Under the pieces are notes generated by a model. That model ran no database searches. It was not told the origin of the DNA and saw only the letters and a list, made by a program, of their open reading frames with translations. DNA of 41,996 nt from Phoronis australis. Taxonomy: Eukaryota; Phoronida; Phoronidae. The stretch spans positions 9,717 through 51,712 of the forward strand of contig NMRA01001127.1 of NCBI GenBank assembly GCA_002633005.1, in the 5' to 3' direction. The translations under genes and the position numbers were made by a program. Shown here piece by piece: positions 9,668 to 22,921 of the stretch (within the stretch, counting starts at the first letter, position 1; each line of letters opens with the position of its first letter).

Positions 9668-12600
9668 CCAGACAAAAATTCTCCCCCACAAGAAGTCAAG
9701 AAGAGCTTCAACCAGCACACCTTCATTACCATGCAGTGTCGCTACGACAGTTCGACTACAAAGTTCCATGATTAACCAGTTAACATAGCATTCAGTCTTA
9801 GGTCACATAAGTAAAAATTTTCGATCCGACATGGTATTTACCCCATTTTTATACCAGAAATGAATTCTTAGTAACAGAAATAAAGACACCCATTACTTTT
9901 TTTACACAGATTCATTAAATTTAAAATCAAACTTCATGACTTTCAAAACTCAATTTCTCCAGTTCCTCGACGATTATGCAATACAAAGGGGCACATAATC
10001 TCCGGTGAGTTCAGTGACACACTAATTGAATTTCTGTTTTTTAAACTCGTCATCTCAGCTGCCGAACTCATCTTGGCAAAATCCAAACTCATTACCATCT
10101 GATCAGACCAAACTAAGAGGAACAGAGTAAATAACATTTGAAGTAACCTCTACAAGAATTATCTCAAAACCAATTTCCAGGAACAACAGCGCCAACATAG
10201 TCTCCTACGGCTTTTTACTTTGAAAAACCGATTCACGCCAGCTCATACCCACAACAAATTATTGTAATGTGGCATTTTACAAGCCAGCTCACGCGTCAAA
10301 GCACAAGGCAGCAAGCACAACTATACCTGGTTTCAGCACCAATTCACAATGGCAGCCAAAAATGAAAAAGTCCACTTACGACTTACGAGACATTTAACAC
10401 GCGACAATGACAATTCTTCGACATCATTGATAATTCCCTATCTGTTCACCTGATACATCTCCTGAGAAAAATGATACACGATTCATTTTAGGAGAGTAAT
10501 CCACAGGATGTGAAACCTTTGTTAAATAGCAACAATGTTGTGCACCTAATGTTAAATTGACAACATACTGTTACAACTATAATGATGAAAACAGCAAACA
10601 AATCCCCTTCTCAACAGAGGTTGATGAGGCATTCTGCGAAATTTCTGCGCACACCGTAAGGGACAAATAGTCTAGAATCTCCCCAGAACACTTTCATTGC
10701 AAAATGTGCCTTAATACGAATTATATGCTTCTTTTGACATTTCTCTTGATTTTTTAATTGCTCACAACACTATCAAACCACACCATGTCAACTTATACTC
10801 TGGTTGCCGATGTTGTCAAAAATCTAGTTTAGTGCAGTTTGGTTCACCAAACCAAGTGAAGAACATTATTCACACTGTATGCTGTGTGGACTGACACATG
10901 AAATTCAGGATACCATTCTGGGCCCAGAGCATCCTACCTCACTACTGAGGTGAGGTGCAGAAGTGAAATGTCCGCAGTTTGGCATGTTGTACAGTAGTTA
11001 CGTAAATTTATTAACTTTTCACGAAAGATAAATTTGTATCTTTAACACTTTGAACATTTGTTTTGAACATTTCGTACTGAAGGAACATTATACAATTTGC
11101 GAACATTTATATCAATATTAGAAACCTTGAGAAAAAGACAAAATGCATTCATTGCAATAAGTTTCATACAAAAAGAGATTTTGTGATACATGTTCTATGA
11201 ATATGCAGTGGTTTCAATAATCTGCTGAAAGTTTTTTAATTTTAAAATCAAATGGCATCCTTTGTATTATCAAACATCAAACATTGCAGAGTGTCTGTCA
11301 GCAACCACAAATCACATTCAAAACTAAACTCCTGTGGTTTCACTCAGTTTACAAGCCATTTCATGAGAATCTATCTTTAGAACTGAAAACTTTAAGTAGG
11401 CTAGAGGAATTCAATATTCTAGAATTGGATTGCATGCATGACTATTGCCTGAGGATTGAAATTCATGAAGTCTGCCTGATGTTGAAAAGTCAGCCATAAA
11501 CCAACAGTTTTCCCACTGATGGTCAGAAACACATGTTTTAGTTTCCAAGTTTGCCTTGTCAATCATCTAACATACATGGAGCTGTTAGCCCAACAGAGAT
11601 ATATTTACACGCTAATTGCTAATATTTCTCTAAATGAGCACCGTGGGATAATCTGTCTGTAATTTGGGACATGGAATGACAATTTCCGTTCTTCAAACAC
11701 TGGCGATGTGCCCAAACACAGATATCAATGTAGCTACCCTAGTTACATCCAAAATGAGGAAACTTGCGGTAATTCTGCACTTGTTTCGCAAAATAGTAAT
11801 TACCAAAATCGTCATTTTCTATTTTCTATTTTTCATGGCCTGATTCCTTAACTGCAAATAATGTGAAAATAACCCATAACTGTTTTGTGACATCTCCACA
11901 GTACAAACCATGCTAGTAATAGAGTAAAATTTTCTTAGTTATTTATTTTTGTGGGGAAATTTAACAAATAGAACTTCACTTGTCAGCCGAACCGAGTGCT
12001 AAGAAAGTACACTCTCCAGCACGGATGGATTCTGTACACTTTGAATAAAGACAACAACTTTTCTAAAAGGTAGCGACCTGATTCGGTGGTAAAACATTCA
12101 CCATTGTAAACTGTTGTTAATGCCCAAGTTCAAAGACTGCCGCTCAAATTTCCAAAATTCACGTTTTTAAATGCCGATGCCCTGATTAGCGGCATAGTGC
12201 CTACCCCCAAATTATACAAAGGAGACTTCCTCAGGAGACAATGCCTTTGCGAATGCCCATTTCACATGAATTATATCTCCAAAACATACATTCAGGAAAA
12301 CAAACAGTCAGTTTCAGGAACACCTTACCATATCCGGACAGGAAAACACTGAGTTTTTACAGAAGACATCAAACGATTCTCTGGGATCGTGCGCATTTTA
12401 ATATTATCATAAATATGAGCAAAAATAGCGAGGACACATGCACGAGTATATAGACTGTTTGGATAGCGTTCACTTTGACTTCTCTGAAAATTTCATTTTA
12501 GCACCTATGTTGGGCTTAACCCCCACCCAAACCCTCATTGCTACGTTCCTCTATTTAAGCGTACTGAGCACTAACTCGGGCGAGTATGACAAACGTTTCA

Positions 12601-14546
12601 ACACAGACAAATACAACCTAACAACAAAATAAACTCTTACAGCCTTGGAGTAAACTCAGGTGTAATTTCTCAACACATGATTTTCTCTTGGGCAACCGTT
12701 CTCCCAGATTACCGAGACGGTGCAGTAGATCTTACCAATCCATTATTCAGAAGAAACCCCCTTTCGGCGTAGACATACCTTGTAGTGGTACATGACCACT
12801 CAAGGTAAATAACCACTGCCAAGTTGCCTAAATGAGAGACGTACTGACCAACAGACAGATTACAACAGTACCCTTGCCACTGCCATGCCAACAAGCCAAC
12901 ACGACTTTTTTCCATCTGCTTGCAGTACTAAAGCTGTGCCACAGACTGACCACTGACCACATCAATGACAATAACTTACCTTTTCAGACAAGAAAGACGT
13001 TTCCAATATTGCGGTCATTTTTTGAGTCGGACCCTTGAGGGAGGAGAGATAGGGAAAGACCACATGGGTAGGCAGTAACTCAGTGTCACAACCCTTATCC
13101 ATCTTCAACAGTCACAAAATGAATGCTCCTTGCTCACATTCTATGTCTCTACTTCAAACATCAATCCTAACAACACTGTTGGAAGGTAAATACAACTTTA
13201 TGACTGTGCGCCTCAGTGCTATCACGCCTCAGTGCTATCACGTTGGTTTAAATCAGTCGACAGTTATCTAGTTCAACTCAACTGCATCATCACAGCACCA
13301 CCAGTTCCACCTCAAAAACCACAGGCGACCAGTTCAATTGTCAAGTTTCAAAACACATCAAATGAAGTTGTAGTCAAAACACAGCCAGCGTGTCTGAAGA
13401 CACAGAGAGGAATTCATGCCACATTTACAGGCAGTGTTTAATGTAGTACAAGAGGCTTGATCCTGAGAATAGCTTCGCCAGCCAATAACAAAGCCCGACA
13501 GCAATCCCTGGAATCCATAACTCCCATTTATCTGTGAATGAGAACTCTGCACTGCCTAGCACACCAGTGAGTCAACAAATAGCTTCACACTCACAGCAAT
13601 ATCAAACAGTAATCCATCATTGTTACTTGACTAGTGAATCCACAACTCTCCAAAGCACTGAGGCACATAACATTGAGAGAAGTTATCCTAACAGGACTGC
13701 TAACACAAACAATCTGTGCCCCAGGACACCTCCTGGCCAAGTCCAGCCACCACCACCCTGCCTTGACTGTGAACTTCATCATAGATCATTATAGATCAAC
13801 CTGGTTGTGATTTGAGGTCACTCGACCAAACCATGCTGAAGCTGTGTCTAATTTCCCCACCAAAGATTCAGCCGGCTTGTCATTATTGCCTCAACTGCGT
13901 TTAATTCCTAGATATGGCCAGACAACATATGTAACTTAACAAGAACAACTGTCGTCTAGATTTATAGAATTACAAATTCCCAGGAGAGAATTAACTTAAG
14001 GCTTGATTTAATAAATTGGGCTTACACTAATATTAAGTAATTGAGTTTAAGAGTTATTTCATGTCATAATTCCACGGTAAAAGGCACAAATGACATTTGC
14101 TCACAGCCAGTCAAATTTGTAAGCAGAGGGAGTGGAGGGAGGCAGGAGGGGGTGGTGAGGGACAGTGAGAGGGCAGGGAGGCAGGAGGGGGTGGTGAGGG
14201 ACAGTGAGAGGGCAGGGAAAGGAGCATAGAACGGGGAATGGATAAGGTGAGAGGAGAAAAGGCAATGACGTATGCTTTGAATCCTTGGAAGTATTTTCAT
14301 CAACGCATTTTATAAGTCACTTTTATCATAATGCCAAGATTTCCTTCCATGATTCCAAACATTAGTTTACATATGTCAGTAGTTTCAGTAATAACACTCA
14401 TAGAAATAAAACATGACATTCAGCTGGGTGACTCAATATGCAGATTGTTTCCATGGCAACAACCAATTCTTAAAAATTGTTACATTCTGGCACATAACAA
14501 AACACTGAACACCACTATTGCAGACTATTCCACTATTCTGACTTAC
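9668..14546. other. FRMD4 intron M-L, right part, no gene seen
   Basis: AT-rich sequence with a 39-base duplication at 14137-14218. A minus-strand open frame at 9943-10137 was considered as an exon and rejected. No other element was recognised. Confidence 0.5.
14137..14218. repeat. 39-base tandem duplication, purine-rich
   Basis: Units start at 14137 and 14176 (gggaggcaggagggggtggt and gagggacagtgagagggca). The strand is strongly G-rich, with several runs of three to five G. Confidence 0.93.
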
Positions 14547-14688
14547 CCTACTCTGCTTCCTGTCTAAGTAGAACTGATGCTGACATACTGCCATGGACCA
14601 GATACATTTGGTGAGCTGAGGGGTGACAGCTAGCCAGGCAAACACAGACACATTACTGGGACCAAACGTTCGTCTACTGACAGAGACC
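14547..14688 (-). CDS. FRMD4A: FRMD4 exon L: end of FERM F3 lobe
   Basis: This is a 142-base exon (1 base plus 47 codons), acceptor cttttctttcag, donor gtaagt. It encodes VSVSRRTFGPSN, then VFAWLAVTPQLTKCIWSMA and CQHQFYLDRKQSR. In FERM proteins this is the last strand and the amphipathic C-terminal helix of the PH-like F3 lobe; KCIWSMAVCQHQFYLDRKQ is close to the FRMD4A sequence. Its first base can complete a split codon from either exon J (CG plus G, arginine) or exon K (CA plus G, glutamine). It lies 8.2 kb from exon K. Confidence 0.95.
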
Positions 14689-15525
14689 CTGAAAGAAAAG
14701 GCGCAGAATTCGTTCACATATGTCAGGCTCATCACTAAAAAGTTGGCACTGATTATCAACAAAAACTCCTGATTAACTTTCTTTCTTGTTTGCAGGAAAG
14801 GAACACAGCCTCAAAAGAGTGTACTGACTATCAACAACTCTTGATTAACTTTCTCGGTGTTTAAAGGAAAGGAACATATCCTCTAAATGTTCAATAAGAT
14901 ACACAAGACGCCTGCCACTCAGGAACACTGATAAAGTCAACAGGCCAACACCTTCAGAAGCCTTTGCCCTGATGTGTTGACAGAAACAGGATTTTTTTTT
15001 GCCACATTACCGCAATATCCCAGTTTCGACTGAATTGGAATCCAGTGCTCAGATTTTTAGATTCCATTTGAAATATACATTAACAGACACATTAACACTG
15101 GTGTTGCAATAACTGCACCACTTATTCATAACCATGCAATACTCTACAGAACACTTGCAAAGTACATGTACACACAAAAAGCAATTAACACAGTCTCGGA
15201 AATCTTCAACTTAAGCAAAACATTTGAAACTATGTGTATGACAGACTTTTCATTGAAGATTAGTTTGAATTTTGACCATAAAAAGTCCTATTCTAAATTC
15301 CTTAGAAAAGAGTCGTACAAAATCCAACGCTCTAAAAAACGAGAGCGCTCGGAGGAGCGACACTTGGCGGAACTAATCGAAAAGACGACAATGAGGGAGA
15401 CGACGACAATCAAGACGATCAAGGCGGCAATAATGAATAACACGTTAACATTCATGTGAGTTGCGAAGAAATCAAATAGAGAGCATACAATCAACTACAA
15501 TAAAGAACAATAGATGGCGCAACAT

Positions 15526-15665
15526 GACGGACGAGCCGTGCTTTACAGTACGACAGTGCTGGCTGGGTCAGTCTGGGTCAACTAGGCATAACCAAGACGG
15601 ACGAGCCATGCTGTACAGTACGACAGTGCTGGCTGGGTCAGTCTGGGTCAACTAGGCATAACCAA
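15526..15665. repeat. 70-base tandem duplication
   Basis: Units start at 15526 and 15596: gacggacgagcc, tacagtacgacagtgctggc and tgggtcaactaggcataacc. The array is next to the contig end at 15700. Confidence 0.95.
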
Positions 15666-15700
15666 AACAAAGTGAACTGAAAGCCAGCCACCTGCGCGCT

Positions 15701-15701
15701 N
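15701..15701. other. Assembly join (single N) between FRMD4 exons L and K
   Basis: The left contig ends just after a 70-base tandem repeat; the right one starts inside a 30-base tandem repeat. The two sides do not overlap, so this is a true gap of unknown length. Exon phase across it is preserved. Confidence 0.85.
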
Positions 15702-15760
15702 GAACGGCTGATACGAATACAGCATAACAATGAACGGCTGATACGAATACAGCATAACAA
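15702..15760. repeat. 30-base tandem duplication at contig start
   Basis: gaacggctgatacgaataca then gcataacaa begins at 15702 and again at 15732. Confidence 0.95.
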
Positions 15761-18559
15761 AGAAGACGTGTACGTCACTGCACTGGCATGCAACTGAGAA
15801 TTTTTATTTACACCTTACGCCAGGTGTGCAACCACACAGCGATTAAAAGTGGCACACGTTACCCTAGAACCCTTACCTCACTAAGGAGGATTGAGTTGTC
15901 ACAAATGGGCAAGTAACACTACTTAAAATAGCATCCAGAAAAATCACAACTCTAGCGACAAAGCCGGCAATTCGATCCAGGAGTATGATTTGTTTTCGTG
16001 GTACGTAAATTTGAGTGTGGATGGCGCTTAAGCAACATACCTTAACAAAGTCTGAACAAAGGCACAATACACAGAAACTTCCACTAACTTTCACTCTATC
16101 AGAACATCCAGTCGCAAAAGCTTAAATCAGTGATCATGTACGCTTACACATCCTACACTCAATACTCAGTGACTGAAGCAGACACACCAAGGTGGAAAGA
16201 AGACACGATTCGCCTTATGCAAATCAATCGGTTTCACAAAGTGTTTCGCAAACACTCAAGAAAGCAAATACAAGGATTTAATTAATATAGCTCCAACCAG
16301 ATGGGAGACTCATTTGTACGCACTGACATCTATAATACACGCGCAGTCAAACTCTTGTTTTTCGTCTATGTACGGTGAACAGCATAGCAAAGAAGTGAAA
16401 TTAATTTGTCATTTTTGTCAGCAAAAATCAGCTAATATCAACCAAAAACCATTGAAATTCTGAACACGCTAAAAGTGAGTGAGCTTTTGAGAAGTAGGAA
16501 AATGATAACTCTGGCAGGGATATTTTTGGTTGAATCTGAAAACGCTTATCTGCGAGAGTTTAGTGAAAACAAGACAAAGGGACACGATTGGCATTACATG
16601 ACTATTGTAGGCACAGTCTTCAACAATAACAGAACACGGATGGAATTCGCTGAGTCTGACTTTCTGTATGGAATTACAGATTTCGAACAGAATTACAGAA
16701 TTCAGCCACAGATACCATGATTCTATTTATCTTGGTTTATAATTATCAAGATATTAAGACCACAATTCATCAAATTCAACATATTCTGGCTACAAATTAA
16801 TCAGTTATTAAAGCAGACATGTTGTAGTCGCAGTTCATTCTTAGCGAAGGTGTCGTTGATCTCTTTCCCGTTTTAAGATTAAAGAAACAACAAGCAAGGC
16901 GCGCAGCAAGGTATCAGTAAAACGGAGCTGCAGCATGTAAATTCGATAGCAAAAATAAGGCGATTCTTACACTGCTCTTATGTTCTTCATTACTTACAGA
17001 AATAGTAAAATGAAATTTGATAATTTATGAAATAAATATGAAAAAACAGATTTTCCTTGCTAATCGGATTTTTCTGTTTTCGAAAACGGAAAACTAGGGT
17101 CTCCACAACTGAAAACGAATACTCACAGACTGACCTAGCAGCAGTCTCTCAACTGAACCTACTAAGAATGCAAAGCCAAGGCCTATGGTCACATCAATAT
17201 ATCATGGCTAGGTCTTATCACACACTCCTCCTCTTGAGATAACACACATTCTGATAGTCATGACTCACCCATTGTTCAGCCATCATATTTACAATCCATT
17301 GCTACCAATTGACCATTGTTTTGAGTTGTAAAGTATAAACTTGAGGAGGAATGCAGTGCTTAACAAACATATCACACTACAATCCTAACCTAATAATCTG
17401 AAAAAGATCCATAAAATCGCAACAAGAGATTTTAACTGATTGATTCTTTCCTACTTCAGAGACTAACAATTACGAAACACGCAAAATATAGTGTCGCTCT
17501 CATGTGAAATTCAATGGAAGTAAACCCATAAATTTTTCGGCTAAAATTTCAATAAGAATTTTTTGAATCATGACATCCGTTTTCTGGATCTAGCCAAATT
17601 TGCTTTGACGAATAACAGGAAACTTTATTCATGGTAATGAGTTACCACACATTGTTTACTCAATTAAGAGTAGTACAGTGTCCCTGTCAGCCAGCAGGAG
17701 CGACAAAAACAGTGGTATTCCAGCATTCAGTAAGAATCCTTGGGGACACAGCTATTTGTAGCATGAATCCTGTTAATATTTTTCTGAAATGTTTCTGAGA
17801 TTTTAAAATACGTGGGAACACAACTCTTAACAATCTGGACAGGTTTATTGACCAAGGTAGAAATCAGTTTTAATTATCAGTTAAGTACAGATCAGCAAGG
17901 ACCGGACTAAAAACTATCAAGCAATATTTTTATATTAAGGATATCTTCAACCTTATTCAAAAAATGGCCAATTTTACAATATTTCAGTTTGTTTAGCAAA
18001 AATACCTTATCTTCATTCTCGGGGGAACTACACATACAAAATATATACCGCGAGAAAAAAAGATTTAACAGAAGCACTTTGGAACCACACAACCGCCTGG
18101 ATATTTGTTAACTACTTATCCAAGGTCAAAGGTTAATGGCCTTTCAATTAAATCGAATCTCCCGCCAGGTACAGAACAGTTTCGTATACCCTCAGTCCTT
18201 TCATTCACAAAGTTGCCATAACATTGACCCAACGATACAACGGCGTCGGGAAAAACAATGACAAAATGTAGTTTTGACCCTAAGTGAGTTGTGCGTCTAC
18301 ATGCATACGACCGTTGGCGTTGAAAACGAATGCTACTAGTCGTCTCAGGCCTCTATGGTCATGAACACAGAAAGTTGTGAAAAGAGATAAATCCTCACCC
18401 CAATTCCTTAATTCAATTAATAAGTTGACATTTCGATGTTTCGATCTCATGCTAAAAACATACTTTAACCACCGATTCCATTTTTGTAATCCATTTCTTA
18501 CTTGGTTTCGTATCAGTCTCCCAACACATGACATGTACAGGCTATGAACTGTGACCTAC

Positions 18560-19523
18560 TTAGAAAGTAGGTCGTAAATATTAATAAAAGTTGGCAGGGA
18601 ACAATACCTCTATTTGAGGTTTTAATGATGATTAAGTTAGTTAAGCACTGCAAAATCAGTTGACATTGCTCGAGTGAACATTGAAATAGTTAACATACTT
18701 AAGGATTGTATAGGTTATGTGTACCAAAAACAAATTTTTATTGAATAATTACCCGAAGATTTTGAGATTTTCACTTGTCCCAGTTTAATTTCGGATGCGG
18801 CAAATCAGCTTTATTTAAACTTAGGAACACTAGTTCTAAAACGGCTGGATGGATTTCGCTGAAATTTCCAAACTTAATATTTAGTCATCAATCTCAAAAA
18901 CGTTGTTAGGATTTTTGACATAAAGGCCTAGTTTTTGCGTAATTACAAAAATACCTTACGTTGCAAGTTGATTTGTCATAGAAACCGAACGAACAAACTA
19001 ATCAAAAAATTCCTTAGAGCATTTTTGGGGTAACTGGTGAAGTTTTCATTTAAAAAAGATTTCATTAAAATCGACTGAGGGGTTATTTTGCTATGAATGT
19101 ACCTTTCTTAATAATGAAACTTTGACTTAAAAAAGGTTTTTACATAAAAATAATAATGGAACATCAATACAAAAAGTATATTTACATTTCTTGGTCTTTG
19201 TTCTTTCTGAATCAGAAAATATTTACTTTCATTCGTTGAAAAAGCTTAGTTTTTTTGATATAAGAGCTAGAATGGAGGCCAATAAACAAGGTAATTTTGA
19301 TGCTTAGCTATTTAATCTGGGTTGTCTCTACAGTGTAAAACACCAGTCTACCAGGAGGATCAGGTAGAAATGTATGCATTATAGATAGCAAAAACTTTGG
19401 CGTAAAGAGTGTTTGAAAAATGAACTAACTCCATTAAATCCGTAGGTTAGTAAACTTGAATTTTTAAAGTCTCCGCTCTAATTCTTTGCCAACACACTCA
19501 CAATTGCAAGTTGGTGCAAACGC
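18560..19523. other. About 964-base segment present in copy X only
   Basis: Copy Y joins gacctac directly to ataactga. In X the left edge has an inverted pair gacctac/gtaggtc around 18553-18573. The segment is very AT-rich with no protein match I can see. It may be a polymorphic insertion or a deletion from copy Y. Confidence 0.6.
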
Positions 19524-19551
19524 ATAACTGATTGTGCGCGCAAATGTTTGG

Positions 19552-19673
19552 GTGCCTAATGGTCGGATATAACATGCCCAAATTTTGAGAACCAGTTTTC
19601 TGCACTGAATAACTGGCATCAAACTGGTTCTCAAATACAGTCATGTTATATCCAACTAATGCCGTTCGGGTGC
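19552..19673. mobile_element. MITE, short form, near-palindromic
   Basis: The left arm taatggtcggatataacatg then ttttgagaaccagttt is inverted on the right as aaactggttctcaaa, then catgttatatccaactaatg. The arms of about 45-50 bases enclose about 20 bases, so single strands would fold into a hairpin. An equivalent copy is at 39718-39838. Confidence 0.82.
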
Positions 19674-21002
19674 TTTGAATAAAACAACTATAGAAGTCTG
19701 CGAAGTCTGAGATAAAACAAAAGAACTATGGAACTATGAAAGTACATAAATAAGACAAGAATGGGTAAAATTACACAAAATTGAATGCATAAATTGAAAT
19801 TAAGAAACAAAATACATCTATTTTAATTGCTAGAACCCTGCACAATCTTTTTCTCTTTCTGATGGAAAACATTTTCTATCCTGTTATGAAAACATTCTAG
19901 ACATAGTAGACACACGTGGTTAAGTAACCTGGCTTGTAATTTGGACTTAATAAGCAAACGAGTAGGACAGGACGGAAATGTGCAAGATATTTAGTTTCAG
20001 AAAAATCGGTAACCAAAACAAAGAAAAAGAAACACATATGGTTGACCTCAAACACAGTTACAGTAAAAACTCTCCAGATTGGTACAGTCTCTGAAATTTG
20101 GGACACTGGAATTAGAGCTGAAATTGAATTTTCTTGATTCTGAAGATTGGGACACGGGCGAGCTTGACGTCAGATCTATGACAAACTACAGATGACTCAA
20201 GTTGCAGAGGAAGTGGTTTTAGAAACCTTTCTTCTCAACAAATAATTATTTATCATTTCTTAAAGTTCTAGTTGTGGTTTCAGTTTCATCAGAGTCATCA
20301 CCAAGTGCTAGAACATCTTTTCCCTGTCATAATCAAGTGTGAGATAATGAATACCAATTAGTTATTGACATACTCTGCTAAACATGTACTGAGACTACAT
20401 TGATAAATGCTGTGACACCAGATGGCAACACATTATATGGTGAGCAAACATCCAGCACCACCTACTGCTTGTGTAGTGTGGATGAACACTGAAGCAGTGG
20501 GGTATTGCAGCGTTTTCTTAACTCTGCGATCATCACGACATTAAAATACCATTGCTGTGTGGTGGCACGCTCTTAAACACGACAACCAGCAATGCAAATA
20601 TAATGTCCCAAAATTTGTGTGAACGAAAGGCTCCGGTATGCACACTGACCAACTGGAAAAAGCTAATCTGCAAACTAGAAAGTGCCCTTCGTAATGAGAT
20701 ATGTCTTGATTTTTGTGAAAATCAATAGGTATTTTAAAATGCACTACATGGTATAAAACCTACAACATCACAACAAGACCAAGAAGGGGAATCTCTCTAA
20801 AGACTAAAGATAAAACACTCAGAAATTTCGGACAAAAAAATTGACAAAATTACGATTTTCTCATATTTGAAGGTCTTCTCACACTGTTGCCAATGCCCCA
20901 AATTTTGTCAGATGACAACTATGGTACAGTACTTCAGTGTCAATTCATTGCTCGATTATCCTTGACACCTGGTAAGATTTCACCACAGTGCGTGTTCAAC
21001 CA

Positions 21003-21390
21003 TGTAAGAGGAGGCAGTGCAACCTAGTGGGATAATTGTCGCTTCCTTTGCTCAAGGTCGTGGGTTCGAGTCCTACTGGGGCACACTGTTAGACCGACCC
21101 ATGAGTCAGGTCTACAGCTCCTCAGCTCAGTTTTAACTATACATTAATAGAGCATAAAAATGGTTCCAGGTGATCAGTGGAAAGGTCCCAGCTGAGAGGC
21201 CAACGCATGACTGGTGCAACGTGTACTAGACCGCCTGCAATTACTTTTTAACCATGCGACAAATGAGGAGGAGGCTTAGACAGGGAATCTCTCCTGAAAA
21301 TCAAGGCTATCCCTACATGCGAAAACCCCAAGGAGGCTTAAAGTGAGAATTTCCTGTATAATGTTCGACTAAATCATTAAACAACAAGCC
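21003..21390 (+). mobile_element. tRNA-derived SINE, family 1
   Basis: The head looks like a tRNA: an A-box-like aacctagtgg at 21021-21030 and a perfect B box ggttcgagtcc at 21063-21073, inside an intact T-arm (gtggg/cctac). A non-tRNA body of about 300 bases follows, ending near attaaacaacaa at about 21376-21387. The exact boundaries are estimates. The second copy in block Y is at 41168-41548. Confidence 0.7.
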
Positions 21391-22152
21391 CCAGGCTAAT
21401 AAGGAACTCTTAATGATGTAGAGATCTCAACCAAGCAGAATTTATCTTCCACATGTCTAGCTTGTTCCTGGGGGGGGGGGTACTTTCATTGGAGAGGTAT
21501 ACAAGCATGCCTCTCAGGAGGGCGTCGTTTCCATAACTAGTTTCCTTACAAAAGGACACCTTGTCTGACAACTCCAAACACAAAGGTTCACTTTGGGAGT
21601 CGGGAAGCTCCACGAAAGGTTTTTCCAACAACACCAAAACTACAGAGGGCATTTCAATATTATCTATAATTCAAACACTTTTGCTGCAAATAATTTACTC
21701 AATTTTTGACAACATGGCCATATTCTTGTGCTGTTGCGTGTGTAATGGGTTGAAAATCCTGCTGTTCAAAAATCCCTTCAAAGGGAGTTGTTTCTCAAAC
21801 AAAATACTACGAAACCGTGATTTTTCATGGGAGCTTCCCGCAAATGGATTCCCTTTGTATGAGACGAGTCCACCGGTCCACTCTCTTAATGAGTGCACCA
21901 ACCCTCCATCAAAACAATAGTTGATCAAAAATATAGTTCAACCCCACCCCAAGTTGTCCCTAAATACATGGTGACTCCAGGGAAGATGAGATAAGGGATT
22001 CTTCCCATGACTTTAATGAATAACATGACAGGGAAGTTCAAAGAGAAATCGCTGCTCTGAAAATTGACAAAGGCCTGGCAGACTAGGACGAAAACGTCTG
22101 CTACCATCTATCAACTTCAGCATCTCAGTAAGGGATTTCACTATATTTACCA

Positions 22153-22921
22153 GAGTCTCTATCTAGGAAGTGCAAAGGAGAAATTCAGTTTAACAATGTT
22201 CCATGGCAACAAAACAAAAATCCTCATTAGCACAATGTCTCAAGCTCCCTACCAAGTGGTGTACAGTCTACGTTGTTGAATGGTACCACTCCCTAAAGTT
22301 CAGGGCTTGATAACAACATGATCCCTTTACCCGAAGCATGCGTTAAACCAGCTTGAAATTATCATAAACAGGACACAAAACAAGGACAAGTTTAAACACA
22401 CAAAACAAACAAAAGCCAGCAGCATAATGCAGTAACATGGACATTTACATCAGCGACCCTGCAACTATGGTGATGACCAGCTACTGATAAATAATGACTG
22501 AACGTCTTTTGCTGGCAGACTATTAAGTCCTGCTATTTCAACCTAGAATGGACGAGTGACAGTCGCAGAGAACCAACCAACAACAGCACCCCGAAGATCT
22601 CTCCTACTTAATAGGTGAGGAAGGGAGAGCCGGTGGCGATCAAAATCCCGACCAACAGAGTACCTGGGCAATCATGGAAACGGTTACCACTACAAGACCA
22701 AGATTAAATATCTGTTCCCCAAGTTGCCGCAAAACGTTAATTTCTCACCTGCGACAACCTCGCAATGACAAACGAGTCGCTCATGTCAATTCTGTGAAGC
22801 CAAGCTACTTATATCTATATAAAGCCTTCCTGTGGGAGAATACCCGACAAATATACATGACGCACAACATTACACTATATATGGCAATACTGCTAGTCAA
22901 GATCTGTACAAGGACACTTAC
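22153..22921. other. FRMD4 intron L-K, right end, no gene seen
   Basis: AT-rich intron sequence running up to the donor of exon K. No element was recognised. Confidence 0.5.

Larger units (their letters stand above)
15763..21857. repeat. Copy X of a 4.5-6 kb duplicated block (intron L-K)
   Basis: Collinear and nearly identical to 37459-41996, with large length differences: extra sequence here at about 16579-16700 (122 bases), 17851-18240 (about 390) and 18560-19523 (about 964). Shared open frames in the two copies differ mostly at amino-acid-changing sites, so they do not look like genes. The similarity starts abruptly at 15763, 61 bases into the contig. Confidence 0.93.

Noticed and set aside
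9943-10137. Minus-strand serine-rich open frame as a missing FRMD4 linker exon
   Set aside because: The acceptor is mediocre and no good donor with the required phase follows; exons M and N join directly without it, and no family motif is present.
15288-15494. 68-codon minus-strand frame with a strongly hydrophobic stretch (possible small membrane protein)
   Set aside because: The hydrophobic run comes from a gacgac/aatcaag-type simple sequence on the other strand; no support beyond the open frame.
21009-21084. Functional tRNA gene
   Set aside because: The A box and acceptor stem are poor, and a SINE body follows; it is a tRNA-derived repeat head.
21410-21652. Minus-strand frame shared with 41558-41824 as a gene
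   Set aside because: The two copies differ mostly at amino-acid-changing positions and by length changes, which does not fit selection on a protein.
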